Source: Bryobacterales bacterium
GTDB taxonomy: Bacteria; Acidobacteriota; Terriglobia; Bryobacterales; Bryobacteraceae
DNA: 64,000 nt
Assembly: GCA_947446025.1 (NCBI GenBank)
Contig: CANFEY010000004.1
Span: 62,001-126,000, forward strand
Reading direction: 5' to 3'
The translations under genes were made by a program, and so were the position numbers. The notes below the pieces were generated by a model. That model made no database searches. It was not told where the DNA came from and was given only the letters and a program-made list of their open reading frames with translations. This document shows, piece by piece, positions 33,910 through 44,926 of this stretch (position 1 is its first letter; each line of letters opens with the position of its first letter).

Positions 33910-35022
33910 ATGGAATTTACCGTTAGCAGGGCCGACCTGGTTCGCGAACTGAACCTGTCACAAGGCGTGGTCGAGAAAAAGACCACCATTCCGATCCTCT
34001 CGAACATTCTGGTCGAAGCCGACCGGGATCGCATCGTGCTGACCGCGACGGATCTTGAATTGGGCATCCGTGTCTCTTGTCCGGCACGTGTGAAGAAAGC
34101 CGGAGCTGGAACCATTCCAGCGCGCCGCTTGCTGGATTATGTCCGCCTGCTGCCCGAATCAGATGTGCAGGTGAAGACGCTCGACAATCATTGGGCCAGT
34201 ATTGTTTCGGGCCGCTCACGTACCCGCATTGCTGGCATGTCGCGTGAGAGCTTCCCCGAACTCCCCGTCATGCCTCCGGTGTTGGCGGAGATGCCGATTG
34301 GTGTCTTGGGTGGAATGATTAGTAAGACGATTTTTTCCATCTCCACCGAAGAGTCCCGCTTCACACTGAACGGCGCATTGATGGTTCTGAGAAAAGGCGG
34401 CATCGTGATGGTTGCCACCGACGGACATCGTTTAGCGATGGTCGAGAGCACCGAAGAACTCCCGGGCGTCACGGGAGCGTATCGGGCGCTGCTGCCGCGC
34501 AAGGCCATGATGGAACTGCAAAAGCTCGCGGGCGACTCCGACCCCGCCGCGGTGGTGCGTTTCTCCGGCGACGAGAATCATCTCTTCTTCGAACTCGGTG
34601 AACGCCTGCTGCTGAGCCGCAAACTCACCGGCAACTTCCCTGATTACGAACGTGTGTTGCCGAAAGAGCAGCCGCATTCGGTCACCATCAACAAAGACGA
34701 GTTCCGCGGCTCCATCGAACGCGTAGCCCAATTCTCTGACGAACGTTCCCGCGCCATCCGCGTACACGTTGGTCCTGGTGAGATGAAGATTCACTCCTCC
34801 GTCTCCGACACCGGCGATAGCGAAGAAAGCATCCCGGTCACCTACGACGGCCCCCCCGTCGAAATCGGTTTCAACGCCCAATATCTCCTCGACTTCTTCC
34901 GCGCCGTCGGAACCGACGAGGTCCGCTTCCTGTTCAAGGACGCGCACAGCGCCGGCGAACTCCGCGCCGGCGGTGAGGGAGCCGACCAATACCGATACGT
35001 GATCATGCCGATGCGGATTTGA
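33910..35022 (+). CDS. dnaN: DNA polymerase III sliding clamp, beta subunit
   Basis: A 370-residue three-domain clamp. Recognised from MEFTVSRADLVRELNLSQGVVEKKTTIPILSNIL, the central ATDGHRLAMVES segment and the C-terminal RYVIMPMRI. It encircles DNA and holds the polymerase. Start ATG 33910 has AGGAG about 12 bases upstream. It lies between dnaA and gyrB; the usual next gene recF is not here. Confidence 0.97.
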   Translation: MEFTVSRADLVRELNLSQGVVEKKTTIPILSNILVEADRDRIVLTATDLELGIRVSCPARVKKAGAGTIPARRLLDYVRLLPESDVQVKTLDNHWASIVSGRSRTRIAGMSRESFPELPVMPPVLAEMPIGVLGGMISKTIFSISTEESRFTLNGALMVLRKGGIVMVATDGHRLAMVESTEELPGVTGAYRALLPRKAMMELQKLAGDSDPAAVVRFSGDENHLFFELGERLLLSRKLTGNFPDYERVLPKEQPHSVTINKDEFRGSIERVAQFSDERSRAIRVHVGPGEMKIHSSVSDTGDSEESIPVTYDGPPVEIGFNAQYLLDFFRAVGTDEVRFLFKDAHSAGELRAGGEGADQYRYVIMPMRI

Positions 35023-35030
35023 TGAGGAGC

Positions 35031-35123
35031 GTCTGTCGGCTCCCTTACGGTCGCCGTTCATTGCTGGGTGCCCACCTCAGCCCCCCTCAGCAATGAACAG
35101 CGACCGTAAGGGAGCCGACAGAC
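35031..35123. repeat. REP-like long palindrome (family A) between dnaN and gyrB
   Basis: Two 36-base arms (35031-35066 and 35088-35123) match with one mismatch around a 21-base loop and can form a very long hairpin. The right arm holds the family core GCGACCGTAAGGGAGCCGAC. It fills the dnaN-gyrB gap where recF often lies and may act as a terminator or RNA-stability element. Confidence 0.8.
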
Positions 35124-35128
35124 AGTAG

Positions 35129-37558
<2,430 letters not shown>

Positions 37559-37563
37559 GTCTG

Positions 37564-37812
37564 CTACTGGCCGCCCGCTGTTCGGCGGAGGCCTGCTTCG
37601 CAGACCCAACCCGCCTTGCGTTTGTTCGGTCCTGATGTGAGGCGGATCTTCACAAAGCCGGAGCCGGTCCCGCAACTCACACCGCTGTGCTGAAGTATTT
37701 TGCCATTGGAGTCCGGCGCGTTGATTTGCGGGAACCTGGCGAGATCCGGCGCAGAAGAATACGCCACACCCTGGCCTGAGCGGACCTGTCGATGAAAGTC
37801 GTCTACCTTCAT
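37564..37812 (-). CDS. Small hypothetical protein, possible SH3-like tail
   Basis: An 82-codon frame from ATG 37810-37812. Its end (GSGFVKIRLT then AGWVCEAGLRRT) resembles the last strands of a bacterial SH3 domain, with GWV as the hallmark. No signal peptide or ribosome binding site is clear, and the same frame stays open upstream to 38088 over the next gene, so it may be a remnant of a longer exported protein. It is the only content seen in the 351-base gap between gyrB and the gene at 37910. Confidence 0.3.
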   Translation of the reverse strand: MKVDDFHRQVRSGQGVAYSSAPDLARFPQINAPDSNGKILQHSGVSCGTGSGFVKIRLTSGPNKRKAGWVCEAGLRRTAGGQ

Positions 37813-37909
37813 CAACTGCACAAGTTTTGGGGAATCGACATAGAGGACTGTAGAGTTCCGTGTCCTCACGAGACTGCACAGGCACTCTCCTGACCAAGCG
37901 GCGGACACA

Positions 37910-38935
37910 TTGAGGCTAGCGGAGTACCTGCGTGCGGCGCGCGGGCAGCAATTGCTTACACCGCAGCAAACGAAGCGAGTGCGGGCGGATCTTCTCGCGT
38001 GGACCGATACGCGTCTACGGCAAGGGCGCAGCGTTGAGCAATTGAATGATGAGCTGGCGGCGAACGTGCTGTTTCCCGACGACGACATCTATCGGTCCTA
38101 TGCAGGATATCTGGAGCGAATTGCGGAAGAGGCAATACCCTCAGCGCCGGACTTGATGCGCATCAACCTCGCGGTCGGCATGACCTGCGCTTTCGACCAG
38201 ACTTCCGTGATCTACCGGAAGGATCGAGCGGAGAGAATCGGCTGGATCAACGAAGTGGATTCCAATGGCTCGGTTGCGTGGGGTGTTGCGCCGATTGTGG
38301 CGGGGCAGCCGGATGCTTCTGGGAAGCGGATTCTTGCGGCCGGGCTGATGCATCGCTGGTGTACAAGTGCGTGGGGCAGCATCGAGCTCCGAATCTGGGA
38401 GATGGATAACAAACAATTGCGTCCTCTCCTGATACGCGGACTGGGTGCGCGGCGCGACGGAGAGATGACCGCGACGATTGAGGGTCAAGTTGTGACATTT
38501 CGCTACTCTACCTCCGCACCCGACGTAACGCTCCTGGTTCGGCCCGCGATTCATCGGTACCGGATTGAAGGAAATCGCGTGACGCGTGTTCCCCCGTTTG
38601 CTGAGACGATCATCGGGTTCGTCGACGAATGGATCGACTTAGAAGGTGATCTACTCCGGCAGACGAGCAGTCGTGAAGCGCTTCAGGCGCATGCGGACGC
38701 CATGAAGTGGAGAAGGAATGGGTCGGGAGAGCTGTTTCAAAGCAGCCGATGTATGGGGACTCCGGCGCTTTGGCAGGTAGGGTTCAAGGCTTTCGACGGG
38801 CCGGAGGTGCGCTACTTCCTCATCAACGAGAACGGACCGGCCAACCTCCAAATGGCCGGGTTCACGACGCAACCTGTGCGCGAATGCCCAGTTGTTGGTG
38901 TCCCCGAGTTGACCGGTCCGCTACAATTTCACTAG
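37910..38935 (+). CDS. Hypothetical protein
   Basis: A 341-codon frame starting at TTG 37910; no convincing ribosome binding site, so the true start is uncertain. No domain is recognised. The N-terminal third is helical and charged (LTPQQTKRVRADLLAWTDTRL); the rest is beta-rich with no membrane segment. The codon pattern is like that of neighbouring genes and the stop (TAG 38933-38935) shares its last base with the GTG of the ABC ATPase gene, so the two could be cotranscribed. Confidence 0.55.
   Translation: MRLAEYLRAARGQQLLTPQQTKRVRADLLAWTDTRLRQGRSVEQLNDELAANVLFPDDDIYRSYAGYLERIAEEAIPSAPDLMRINLAVGMTCAFDQTSVIYRKDRAERIGWINEVDSNGSVAWGVAPIVAGQPDASGKRILAAGLMHRWCTSAWGSIELRIWEMDNKQLRPLLIRGLGARRDGEMTATIEGQVVTFRYSTSAPDVTLLVRPAIHRYRIEGNRVTRVPPFAETIIGFVDEWIDLEGDLLRQTSSREALQAHADAMKWRRNGSGELFQSSRCMGTPALWQVGFKAFDGPEVRYFLINENGPANLQMAGFTTQPVRECPVVGVPELTGPLQFH
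38922..38927 (+). promoter_or_regulatory. -10 box before the Wzt-like gene
   Basis: TACAAT, 7 bases before the GTG at 38935, inside the end of the preceding gene; no ribosome binding site is seen. Suggests a leaderless start for the glycan cluster. Confidence 0.3.
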
Positions 38936-40221
38936 TGCCTGCCGTCGCATTTTCGCGTGTTTCTAAGTCGTACTCCATCTATGCCGCGCCGCGGGATCGA
39001 TTGATGGAGCTGGCTACGTTCAACTCCCGCAAGTTTCATACGGACTTTTGGGCGTTGCGGGATGTCAGCTTTGAAGTCGAACGGGGCGAGACCTTTTGCG
39101 TCGTCGGCGAGAACGGGTGCGGGAAGAGCACCGTGCTCCAGATGTGCGCGGGGATTTTGGCGCCGTCCAGCGGGCACATCGCGACGCATGGGCGGATTGC
39201 GGCGTTGCTGGAGCTGGGGTCGGGGTTCAATCCTGAGTTCTCTGGGCGCGACAATGTGTATCTCAACGGAGCCATTCTTGGGTTTTCTGAGAAGGAGATG
39301 GACCGGCGCTATGCGGACATCGAAGCCTTCGCCGAGATTGGGGATTTCATCAATCAGCCGGTGAAAACGTACTCGAGCGGCATGTCCGTGCGGCTGGCCT
39401 TTGCAGTGGCGATTCACGTGGACCCGGAGATTCTGCTGGTGGATGAGGCGTTAGCGGTGGGCGATGTGTACTTCCGGCAGCGCTGCATGCGGAAGGTTCA
39501 TGAACTGAAGCAGCGTGGCATCACGATCCTCTTCGTCTCGCACGCTACGGGGGATGTGAAGGCGCTCGGGGACCGCGCGATGTGGCTGGAAAGGGGCTCG
39601 ATCCGCGCCATCGGCAAGACGGACCACGTAGTGAATCAGTACCTCGCGGCGATGTCGGCGAAGGACAGGGCGTATCAGGGTCAGGAGATCGTCATCGACC
39701 GCGAGCGCGTGCAACCGGAGGAAATCGTCTACGGCATCCCGAACATCGATCATCGCTTCGGTGACGGGAAGGCGGAGATCCTGGGTATCGCGGTGGTGAG
39801 GCCGGACGGCTCGCGCGCGGCCACGTTGGAGCCCGGCGGCACTGCCATTGTGCGCATCAGCGTCAAGGCGAAGGCGAATGTGGATTCGCCCATTGTCGGC
39901 TTCATGTTCCGCAATCACCTGGGCGTCGATTTCGCGGGGACGAATACCACGCGGGAGCGGGCCGATCTCCCTCCCATGATGATCGGCGACATCTGCACGG
40001 TCGATTTCTATCTCGACCTGCCGCAGCTCTACGCATCGACCTTCTCTTTTTCGCCGGCCGTTGCGAACGGCACGCTGGAGCATTACTCGACTTGTGATTG
40101 GATCGACAACGCCGTCGTGCTCCACATGGATAAGTCGGAAGATCCGATTTATGGCCAGCTCCATTTGCCTTGCCGGGTTGCCGTGAATCAGAAGATCGGC
40201 GAAGGAGCGTTGGCCCAGTGA
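38935..40221 (+). CDS. Polysaccharide-export ABC ATPase, Wzt type with C-terminal domain
   Basis: A 428-residue protein. Residues 1-240 are the nucleotide-binding domain: Walker A GENGCGKST, signature YSSGMSVRLAF, Walker B ILLVDEALAVGD. From about 270 to the end is a beta-sandwich of the Wzt C-terminal type (AEILGIAVVRPDGSRAATLEPGG, FMFRNHLGVDFAGTNT), which in characterised systems binds the modified end of the glycan before export. Start GTG 38935 shares a base with the previous stop. A permease partner (Wzm) is not adjacent. The 3' end overlaps the methyltransferase gene (GTGA). Confidence 0.88.
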   Translation: MPAVAFSRVSKSYSIYAAPRDRLMELATFNSRKFHTDFWALRDVSFEVERGETFCVVGENGCGKSTVLQMCAGILAPSSGHIATHGRIAALLELGSGFNPEFSGRDNVYLNGAILGFSEKEMDRRYADIEAFAEIGDFINQPVKTYSSGMSVRLAFAVAIHVDPEILLVDEALAVGDVYFRQRCMRKVHELKQRGITILFVSHATGDVKALGDRAMWLERGSIRAIGKTDHVVNQYLAAMSAKDRAYQGQEIVIDRERVQPEEIVYGIPNIDHRFGDGKAEILGIAVVRPDGSRAATLEPGGTAIVRISVKAKANVDSPIVGFMFRNHLGVDFAGTNTTRERADLPPMMIGDICTVDFYLDLPQLYASTFSFSPAVANGTLEHYSTCDWIDNAVVLHMDKSEDPIYGQLHLPCRVAVNQKIGEGALAQ

Positions 40222-41420
40222 GCGAATTCACAGGTGAGCGCGTTATCCCGGGCCAAGTGGAAGACGACCTGTGGGCGGAGCATTTGGCCCGCTACGCATT
40301 CGCATCGCGACTGGCTGCCGGCAAGCGCGTGCTCGACCTGGGCTGCGGCACAGGCTACGGCACCGCTGAGCTGGCGAAGCATGCCACCGAGGCTGTCGGC
40401 GTGGACATTGCGGTGGAAGCGATCGATTACGCCACCGCGCACTACCCCGCCGCACGGTTCGTGACCGTACCGGCCACGGAGTTGCCCTTCGCGGAAGCTG
40501 CGTTCGATCTGGTGACCAGCTTTGAGCTGATTGAGCATCTCTCTGATTACCGCCCCTTGCTTGCGCAGGCCAAGCGAGTGCTGCATCCCGCGGGATTGTT
40601 TGTTGTCTCGACGCCCAACAAGCTTTACTACGCCGAGGCGCGTGGCGCGTCCGGGCCGAACCCTTTCCACGAGCACGAGTTTGAATACGCCGAGTTTGCC
40701 GCCGCTCTGCGCGCGTTTTTCCCGTACGTGAAACTCGTGTTGCAGGATCGCCTGGAAGCCTTCGCGTTCTACGACGCGAGCGCCGATGGCGAATGCCGCA
40801 TTGAACGCGTGTCCGGCGATCCCGCGGCCGCGAATTTCTTCGTTGCGATCTGCTCGCAGTATCCGTTGCCGGAGCTGCCACCGTTCGTCTACGTTCCCGC
40901 CGCAGCCAACTTGCTGCGGGAGCGGGAGACGCACATTCGCAAGCTGGAAGCCGAGTTGGGGAAGGTCCGGCGCTGGCTGGATGAAACGACTTTTTCTCGG
41001 GATGAACTGCTGGCGCGTCACATCGAACTCGAACGGCAGGCTGACGACAAAGCGCTGTGGGCGAAACAGCTGGAGGAGTTGTTGCACGCAGCACAGGCTC
41101 GCATCGTTGAGCTGCAGGATCAGAATGCGACGCAGCAGGCTGAAGCCACGGTGATCATCGAAGGGCTGCATGCGGAGAACCACAAGAATATTGAGTGGGC
41201 TCAGGAGACGGGGCGCAAGCTGGAGGCGAAGGCGAGGGAATTGGCGGCCACGGTGAAGCTGCTGGACCAAGCCGAGGCTACCGTGGTGGAACGCACCGAG
41301 TGGGCGCAGCGCCTGAACGCGGAGCTCTCAGCTGAGCGCGCGCGCATCGACGCTGTGCGGCAGTCGCGGTGGATGAAGCTGGGGAAAGCCGCCGGATTGG
41401 GGCCGAAGCTGGATTCATGA
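40218..41420 (+). CDS. SAM methyltransferase with long C-terminal coiled coil (WbdD-like arrangement)
   Basis: A 400-residue protein. Residues 1-225 are a class I methyltransferase (motif I VLDLGCGTGYG, motif IV FDLVTSFELIEHL). From about 235 to 380 the sequence is an almost unbroken heptad-like coiled coil rich in Glu, Gln and Leu. In E. coli O9a, WbdD joins a chain-capping methyltransferase (and kinase) to a coiled coil that measures glycan length; here no kinase domain is seen. GTG 40218 has GAAGGAG upstream and overlaps the Wzt-like stop. The placement right after a Wzt with a sugar-binding domain supports a role in chain termination. Confidence 0.8.
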   Translation: MSEFTGERVIPGQVEDDLWAEHLARYAFASRLAAGKRVLDLGCGTGYGTAELAKHATEAVGVDIAVEAIDYATAHYPAARFVTVPATELPFAEAAFDLVTSFELIEHLSDYRPLLAQAKRVLHPAGLFVVSTPNKLYYAEARGASGPNPFHEHEFEYAEFAAALRAFFPYVKLVLQDRLEAFAFYDASADGECRIERVSGDPAAANFFVAICSQYPLPELPPFVYVPAAANLLRERETHIRKLEAELGKVRRWLDETTFSRDELLARHIELERQADDKALWAKQLEELLHAAQARIVELQDQNATQQAEATVIIEGLHAENHKNIEWAQETGRKLEAKARELAATVKLLDQAEATVVERTEWAQRLNAELSAERARIDAVRQSRWMKLGKAAGLGPKLDS

Positions 41421-43774
41421 GGCGGCTTCTCTCCGAGGCGTGGCGGCTGGTGCGAGGCCTGCCACTGGTGGTGCTCGCGTTCGTGATGTTCGCAGGCTCG
41501 GCGCTGGTGTTGGCGGTGGCGGACCTGGTCCGCATGCTAGCCCAGGGCGCCTCAACACTGAACGGCGACCGTAAGGAAGCCGACAGACCGAACACAACGT
41601 CTGCGAGCGTCGTAATCCCCACCTGGAATGGCCGGGATCTGCTCGAGAAGTATTTGCCTTCCGTTGTCACCGCCATGTCCGGCAACCCCGACAACGAGAT
41701 CATCGTAGTAGACAACGGATCCGAGGACGGCAGCGCGGCTTTTCTGCGCGAGCATTTCCCGCAAGTCCGCCTGCTAGCGCTCGACCAAAACCTGGGTTTC
41801 GGCGCCGGCTCCAACGCGGGCTTCCGCGCCGCCAAAAACGACATCGTCGTGCTGCTGAACAGCGACATGCGCGTCGAGCCGGACTTCCTCCAACCGTTGC
41901 TCGACGGTTTTCAAGACGCCGACACCTTCGCCGTCTCCTGCCAAATCTTCCTCTCCGACCCGGCCAAGAAGCGCGAGGAGACCGGCCTCACCGAAGGTTG
42001 GTGGCAACAAGGCAGCCTGCGCGTCGGCCATCGAATCGAGCCTGAGATCAGTGACCTCTTCCCCTGCTTCTACCCCGGCGGCGGCTCCAGCGCCTACGAC
42101 CGACGCAAATTCCTCGAACTCGGCGGCTTCGACCCGCTCTACCATCCGTTCTACCTGGAAGACGGCGACCTCGGGTATATGGCGTGGAAGCGCGGCTGGA
42201 AGACGTTCTATCAGCCGGCGAGCGTGGTGTACCACGAACATCGCGGGACCATCGGGAAGAAGTTCTCGCGTGAGTACATCGACGCGGCGTTGCGCAAGAA
42301 CTTTGTGTTGTTCGCGTGGAAGAACATTCATAGCTGGCGGATGTTGGGTGAGCATTTCTTCTTCACCTGGGCTGGCGCGAAGATTTACTGGCTAGCGGGC
42401 GGGGGGAACATCGACCGTCCGAATTTCGCGGGCATCGTGCGCGCGGCACGACAATTGCCGCAAGCGCTGGCAGCCCGGAGGCGCGCGCAGTCGCTCGCTG
42501 CGATTCCCGACCGCGAGGCGTTCCGGCGGCCGCTGGGCGGGCACTTCCGCGACACATTTGAAAAACTTCCTGCTCGGCCGGAGAAGCTGAGCGTGCTGTT
42601 CGTATCGCCCTATCCGATCTGCCCGCCCATCCACGGGGGCGGTGTGTTCATGTATCAGACGGTGCGTGAGCTGGCGAAGTTGGTGGATCTGCACTTGATC
42701 GTGCTGCTGGATCATGAGCGGGAGCGCGCGCCGCATGCCGAGCTGGACCCGATTTGCGCGTCAACGAACTACATCGCGCGCTTGGTGGGGCGGCAGAAAG
42801 CGTTGGGGTCGACCGAGCCGCACGCGCCGCGCGAGTTCCGCAATCGCGACTTGGCGTGGCTGATTCATCGGACCATCTATACGAAGAAGGTGGACGTGCT
42901 GCAGTTGGAGTACACGGTGTTGGGTCAGTACGCGGGTGAATTCCGCCGCAGTCCGAGCATGCTGTTTGAGCACGACGTGTACTTCCAGTCCATCGCGCGG
43001 CGGCTGCCTTACATGAACGGACTGGTGGAACGCGTGGAGGCCCGGTGGGAATATCTGCGGGCGCTGCGGTATGAGTTGAAGTTGCTGCCGCGCATGGATC
43101 GGGTGCAAGTCTGCACGCGGGATAACGCGGAGTATCTGGAATCCTTTCTGCCGGGGCTGAAGGGCAAGATTGATGACGGGTTCCGCGCGGGGATTGATAC
43201 GGCTCAGTATGCGTTCAAACCGGCGGGGCGTGAGCCGTTTACGCTGTTGTTCCTGGGCAGCTTTCGGCACTTGCCGAACGTGGAAGCGTTGCAGTGGTTT
43301 CTGAAGTACGTGTTTCCGAAGATCCGGGCCGCGGAGCCGCGCGCGAAGTTGGTGATTGTGGGGTCCGATCCGCCGCCGCGGCATTCGTTGCTGGATGCGG
43401 AGGCGATTGAGATGATCGGCTTCGTGGAGGATGTGCGGGAGCCGCTGGCGCGGTATGCGGTGTTCGTATGCCCGATTTTAGCGGGGTCGGGAATCCGGGT
43501 GAAGTTGCTGGAGGCGTTCGCCGCGGGGATTCCGGTGGTGTCTACTCGGGTGGGGGCCGAGGGATTGACGGACAAGGATGGCGCGGTGTGCGCGTTGGCG
43601 GATGATGCCACGGGTTTTGCGGCGCATGCGGTGCGGTTGTTGCAAGACTCGGCTGAAGCGGAGGCGTTAGCGCGTCGCGCTCGGGCAGATGTGATGGCGA
43701 AGCGCGACATGCGCGTCATCACCGGGAAGTTGGCTGAGTGCTATCGGGTCGAGGTAGCGCGCATGCGGGGTTAG
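41417..43774 (+). CDS. Two-domain glycosyltransferase (GT2-GT4 fusion)
   Basis: A 785-residue protein from ATG 41417, overlapping the methyltransferase stop (ATGA). An N-terminal membrane helix (GLPLVVLAFVMFAGSALVL) is followed by a GT2 domain (SVVIPTWNGRDLLEKYLPSV, IIVVDNGSEDGS, LLNSDMRVEPDFL) and, from about 390, a GT4 domain (VSPYPICPPIHGGG ... LAGSGIRVKLLEAFAAGIPV). It probably adds two sugars in sequence. A REP-like repeat at 41556-41588 is embedded in frame between the membrane helix and the GT2 domain and encodes TLNGDRKEADR. Confidence 0.87.
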   Translation: MRRLLSEAWRLVRGLPLVVLAFVMFAGSALVLAVADLVRMLAQGASTLNGDRKEADRPNTTSASVVIPTWNGRDLLEKYLPSVVTAMSGNPDNEIIVVDNGSEDGSAAFLREHFPQVRLLALDQNLGFGAGSNAGFRAAKNDIVVLLNSDMRVEPDFLQPLLDGFQDADTFAVSCQIFLSDPAKKREETGLTEGWWQQGSLRVGHRIEPEISDLFPCFYPGGGSSAYDRRKFLELGGFDPLYHPFYLEDGDLGYMAWKRGWKTFYQPASVVYHEHRGTIGKKFSREYIDAALRKNFVLFAWKNIHSWRMLGEHFFFTWAGAKIYWLAGGGNIDRPNFAGIVRAARQLPQALAARRRAQSLAAIPDREAFRRPLGGHFRDTFEKLPARPEKLSVLFVSPYPICPPIHGGGVFMYQTVRELAKLVDLHLIVLLDHERERAPHAELDPICASTNYIARLVGRQKALGSTEPHAPREFRNRDLAWLIHRTIYTKKVDVLQLEYTVLGQYAGEFRRSPSMLFEHDVYFQSIARRLPYMNGLVERVEARWEYLRALRYELKLLPRMDRVQVCTRDNAEYLESFLPGLKGKIDDGFRAGIDTAQYAFKPAGREPFTLLFLGSFRHLPNVEALQWFLKYVFPKIRAAEPRAKLVIVGSDPPPRHSLLDAEAIEMIGFVEDVREPLARYAVFVCPILAGSGIRVKLLEAFAAGIPVVSTRVGAEGLTDKDGAVCALADDATGFAAHAVRLLQDSAEAEALARRARADVMAKRDMRVITGKLAECYRVEVARMRG
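41556..41588 (+). repeat. REP-like repeat (family A) inside a glycosyltransferase gene
   Basis: Single arm with the core GCGACCGTAAGGAAGCCGAC, 33 bases long and read in frame, in the linker between the membrane helix and the GT2 domain. Confidence 0.7.
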
Positions 43775-44229
43775 TTCTTGCGATCCTTGGCAAGTTTGTC
43801 GACGATGCGTTTGGCGGCGGAGTTGAGGTCGGGGATTTGGGAGCTCTTGGGTTGTTCGAGTGTGCTCCACAGGACGTCGCCGGATTTTCGGTCCACCAGG
43901 AAGACTGTGCCGCGGGCGCGGGCCAGAGGGCGCATGTTGGGTCTGGCGAAGACGACTTCACCGGCTTTGCCAGTCTGGGCGGCGGCGGGTTTGTTTTCGA
44001 GTTCAGCAAGCGTGGTTTGCAGATCTTCGCCGATGCGGTCGGTGAAGACGACGTCGGCTTTGCTGGAATCGGTGACCACTTGAAGCACGGCGCCCTGCGT
44101 TAGGTGAAGCGCGACGTATTGTTCCAAGCCGCCGGGCATGGGCGTGAGGAACACGTTCTTGGCTCCGGCGAGAGGCGTTTGGGCCACCGCGGCGGCGGAG
44201 AAAATCAGGGCGAACAAGAAGTGTCTCAT
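43771..44229 (-). CDS. Exported hypothetical protein
   Basis: A 152-residue protein with signal peptide MRHFLFALIFSAAAVAQ. The remainder is an alpha/beta domain (GAVLQVVTDSSKADVVFTDR, RGTVFLVDRKSGDVLWSTLE) similar in character to small periplasmic proteins of Acidobacteriota that resemble the nucleotide-binding-like fold of CsgG-type proteins; no family is certain. Convergent with the glycosyltransferase gene, with a 4-base overlap of the 3' ends. The divergent start faces the glycosyltransferase gene at 44261. Confidence 0.6.
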   Translation of the reverse strand: MRHFLFALIFSAAAVAQTPLAGAKNVFLTPMPGGLEQYVALHLTQGAVLQVVTDSSKADVVFTDRIGEDLQTTLAELENKPAAAQTGKAGEVVFARPNMRPLARARGTVFLVDRKSGDVLWSTLEQPKSSQIPDLNSAAKRIVDKLAKDRKN

Positions 44230-44239
44230 GCCTTCATCA

Positions 44240-44245
44240 TATTAT
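44240..44245 (+). promoter_or_regulatory. -10 box of the GT2 gene at 44261
   Basis: TATTAT, 15 bases before the ATG at 44261, in the divergent gap. No clear -35. Confidence 0.3.
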
Positions 44246-44260
44246 GGTGAAACGGTCCGA

Positions 44261-44926
44261 ATGTATAAGAGCCAGAAAATTACTGTGATCATCCCGTGCT
44301 TGAATGAGGAGCAGGGCATTGAACGCGTGCTGAATCGCATGCCTGATTTCGTTGATGAAACGATTGTTGTGGACAATGGGTCCACGGATCGGACGTCGGA
44401 TGTTGCGAAGAGTTTGGGCGCGAAAGTGGTGCGGGAGGATGTGCGCGGGTACGGGCGTGCGTACAAGACAGGCTTCGCGCAGGCGACGGGGGACGTGATC
44501 ATCACGCTGGATGGGGACCACAGTTATCCGCCGGATGCAATCTCCTATCTGCTGGAGGCGTTTCTGCATTTGGAGGTGGATTTCCTGAACACGTCGCGCT
44601 TTCCGGTGCGGGAGCGGGCGGCGATGAGTTTGAAGCACAAGTTCGGGAACCTGATCTTGTCGGTCGCGATGTCGGTGTTGTTTTTGCGGTGGGTGCGGGA
44701 TTCGCAATCTGGGATGTGGGTGTTCAAGCGGTCGATCTTGAAGGACATGAAGCTGGTGTCGGACGGCATGGCTTTTTCGGAAGAAATCAAGATTGAGGCG
44801 TTGAAGCGGGTGCGGTTTGAGGAGATTTCGATTCAGTACAGTTCGCGGCTAGGGGAGATCAAGTTGAATCCGTGGCGGGACGGGTTCGCGAATTTGTGGT
44901 TTCTGGTGACGAAGCGCTTCTCATGA
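44261..44926 (+). CDS. GT2 glycosyltransferase, dolichol-phosphate-mannose-synthase type
   Basis: A 221-residue GT2 with ITVIIPCLNEEQGIERVL, TIVVDNGSTDRTSDVA and the catalytic LDGDHSYPPD. It resembles DPMS-like enzymes that transfer a sugar to a lipid phosphate, though the C-terminal membrane helices are lacking. ATG 44261 is chosen since the domain begins at once; an ATG at 44228 lies outside the -10 position. It overlaps the next gene by 4 bases (ATGA). Confidence 0.85.
   Translation: MYKSQKITVIIPCLNEEQGIERVLNRMPDFVDETIVVDNGSTDRTSDVAKSLGAKVVREDVRGYGRAYKTGFAQATGDVIITLDGDHSYPPDAISYLLEAFLHLEVDFLNTSRFPVRERAAMSLKHKFGNLILSVAMSVLFLRWVRDSQSGMWVFKRSILKDMKLVSDGMAFSEEIKIEALKRVRFEEISIQYSSRLGEIKLNPWRDGFANLWFLVTKRFS

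Noticed and set aside
33743-33952. Short plus-strand frame before dnaN
   Set aside because: Covers the dnaN promoter and first codons; no coding character.
40188-41270. 360-codon minus-strand frame opposite the methyltransferase gene
   Set aside because: Antisense shadow, no recognisable motif, and the plus-strand gene is certain.
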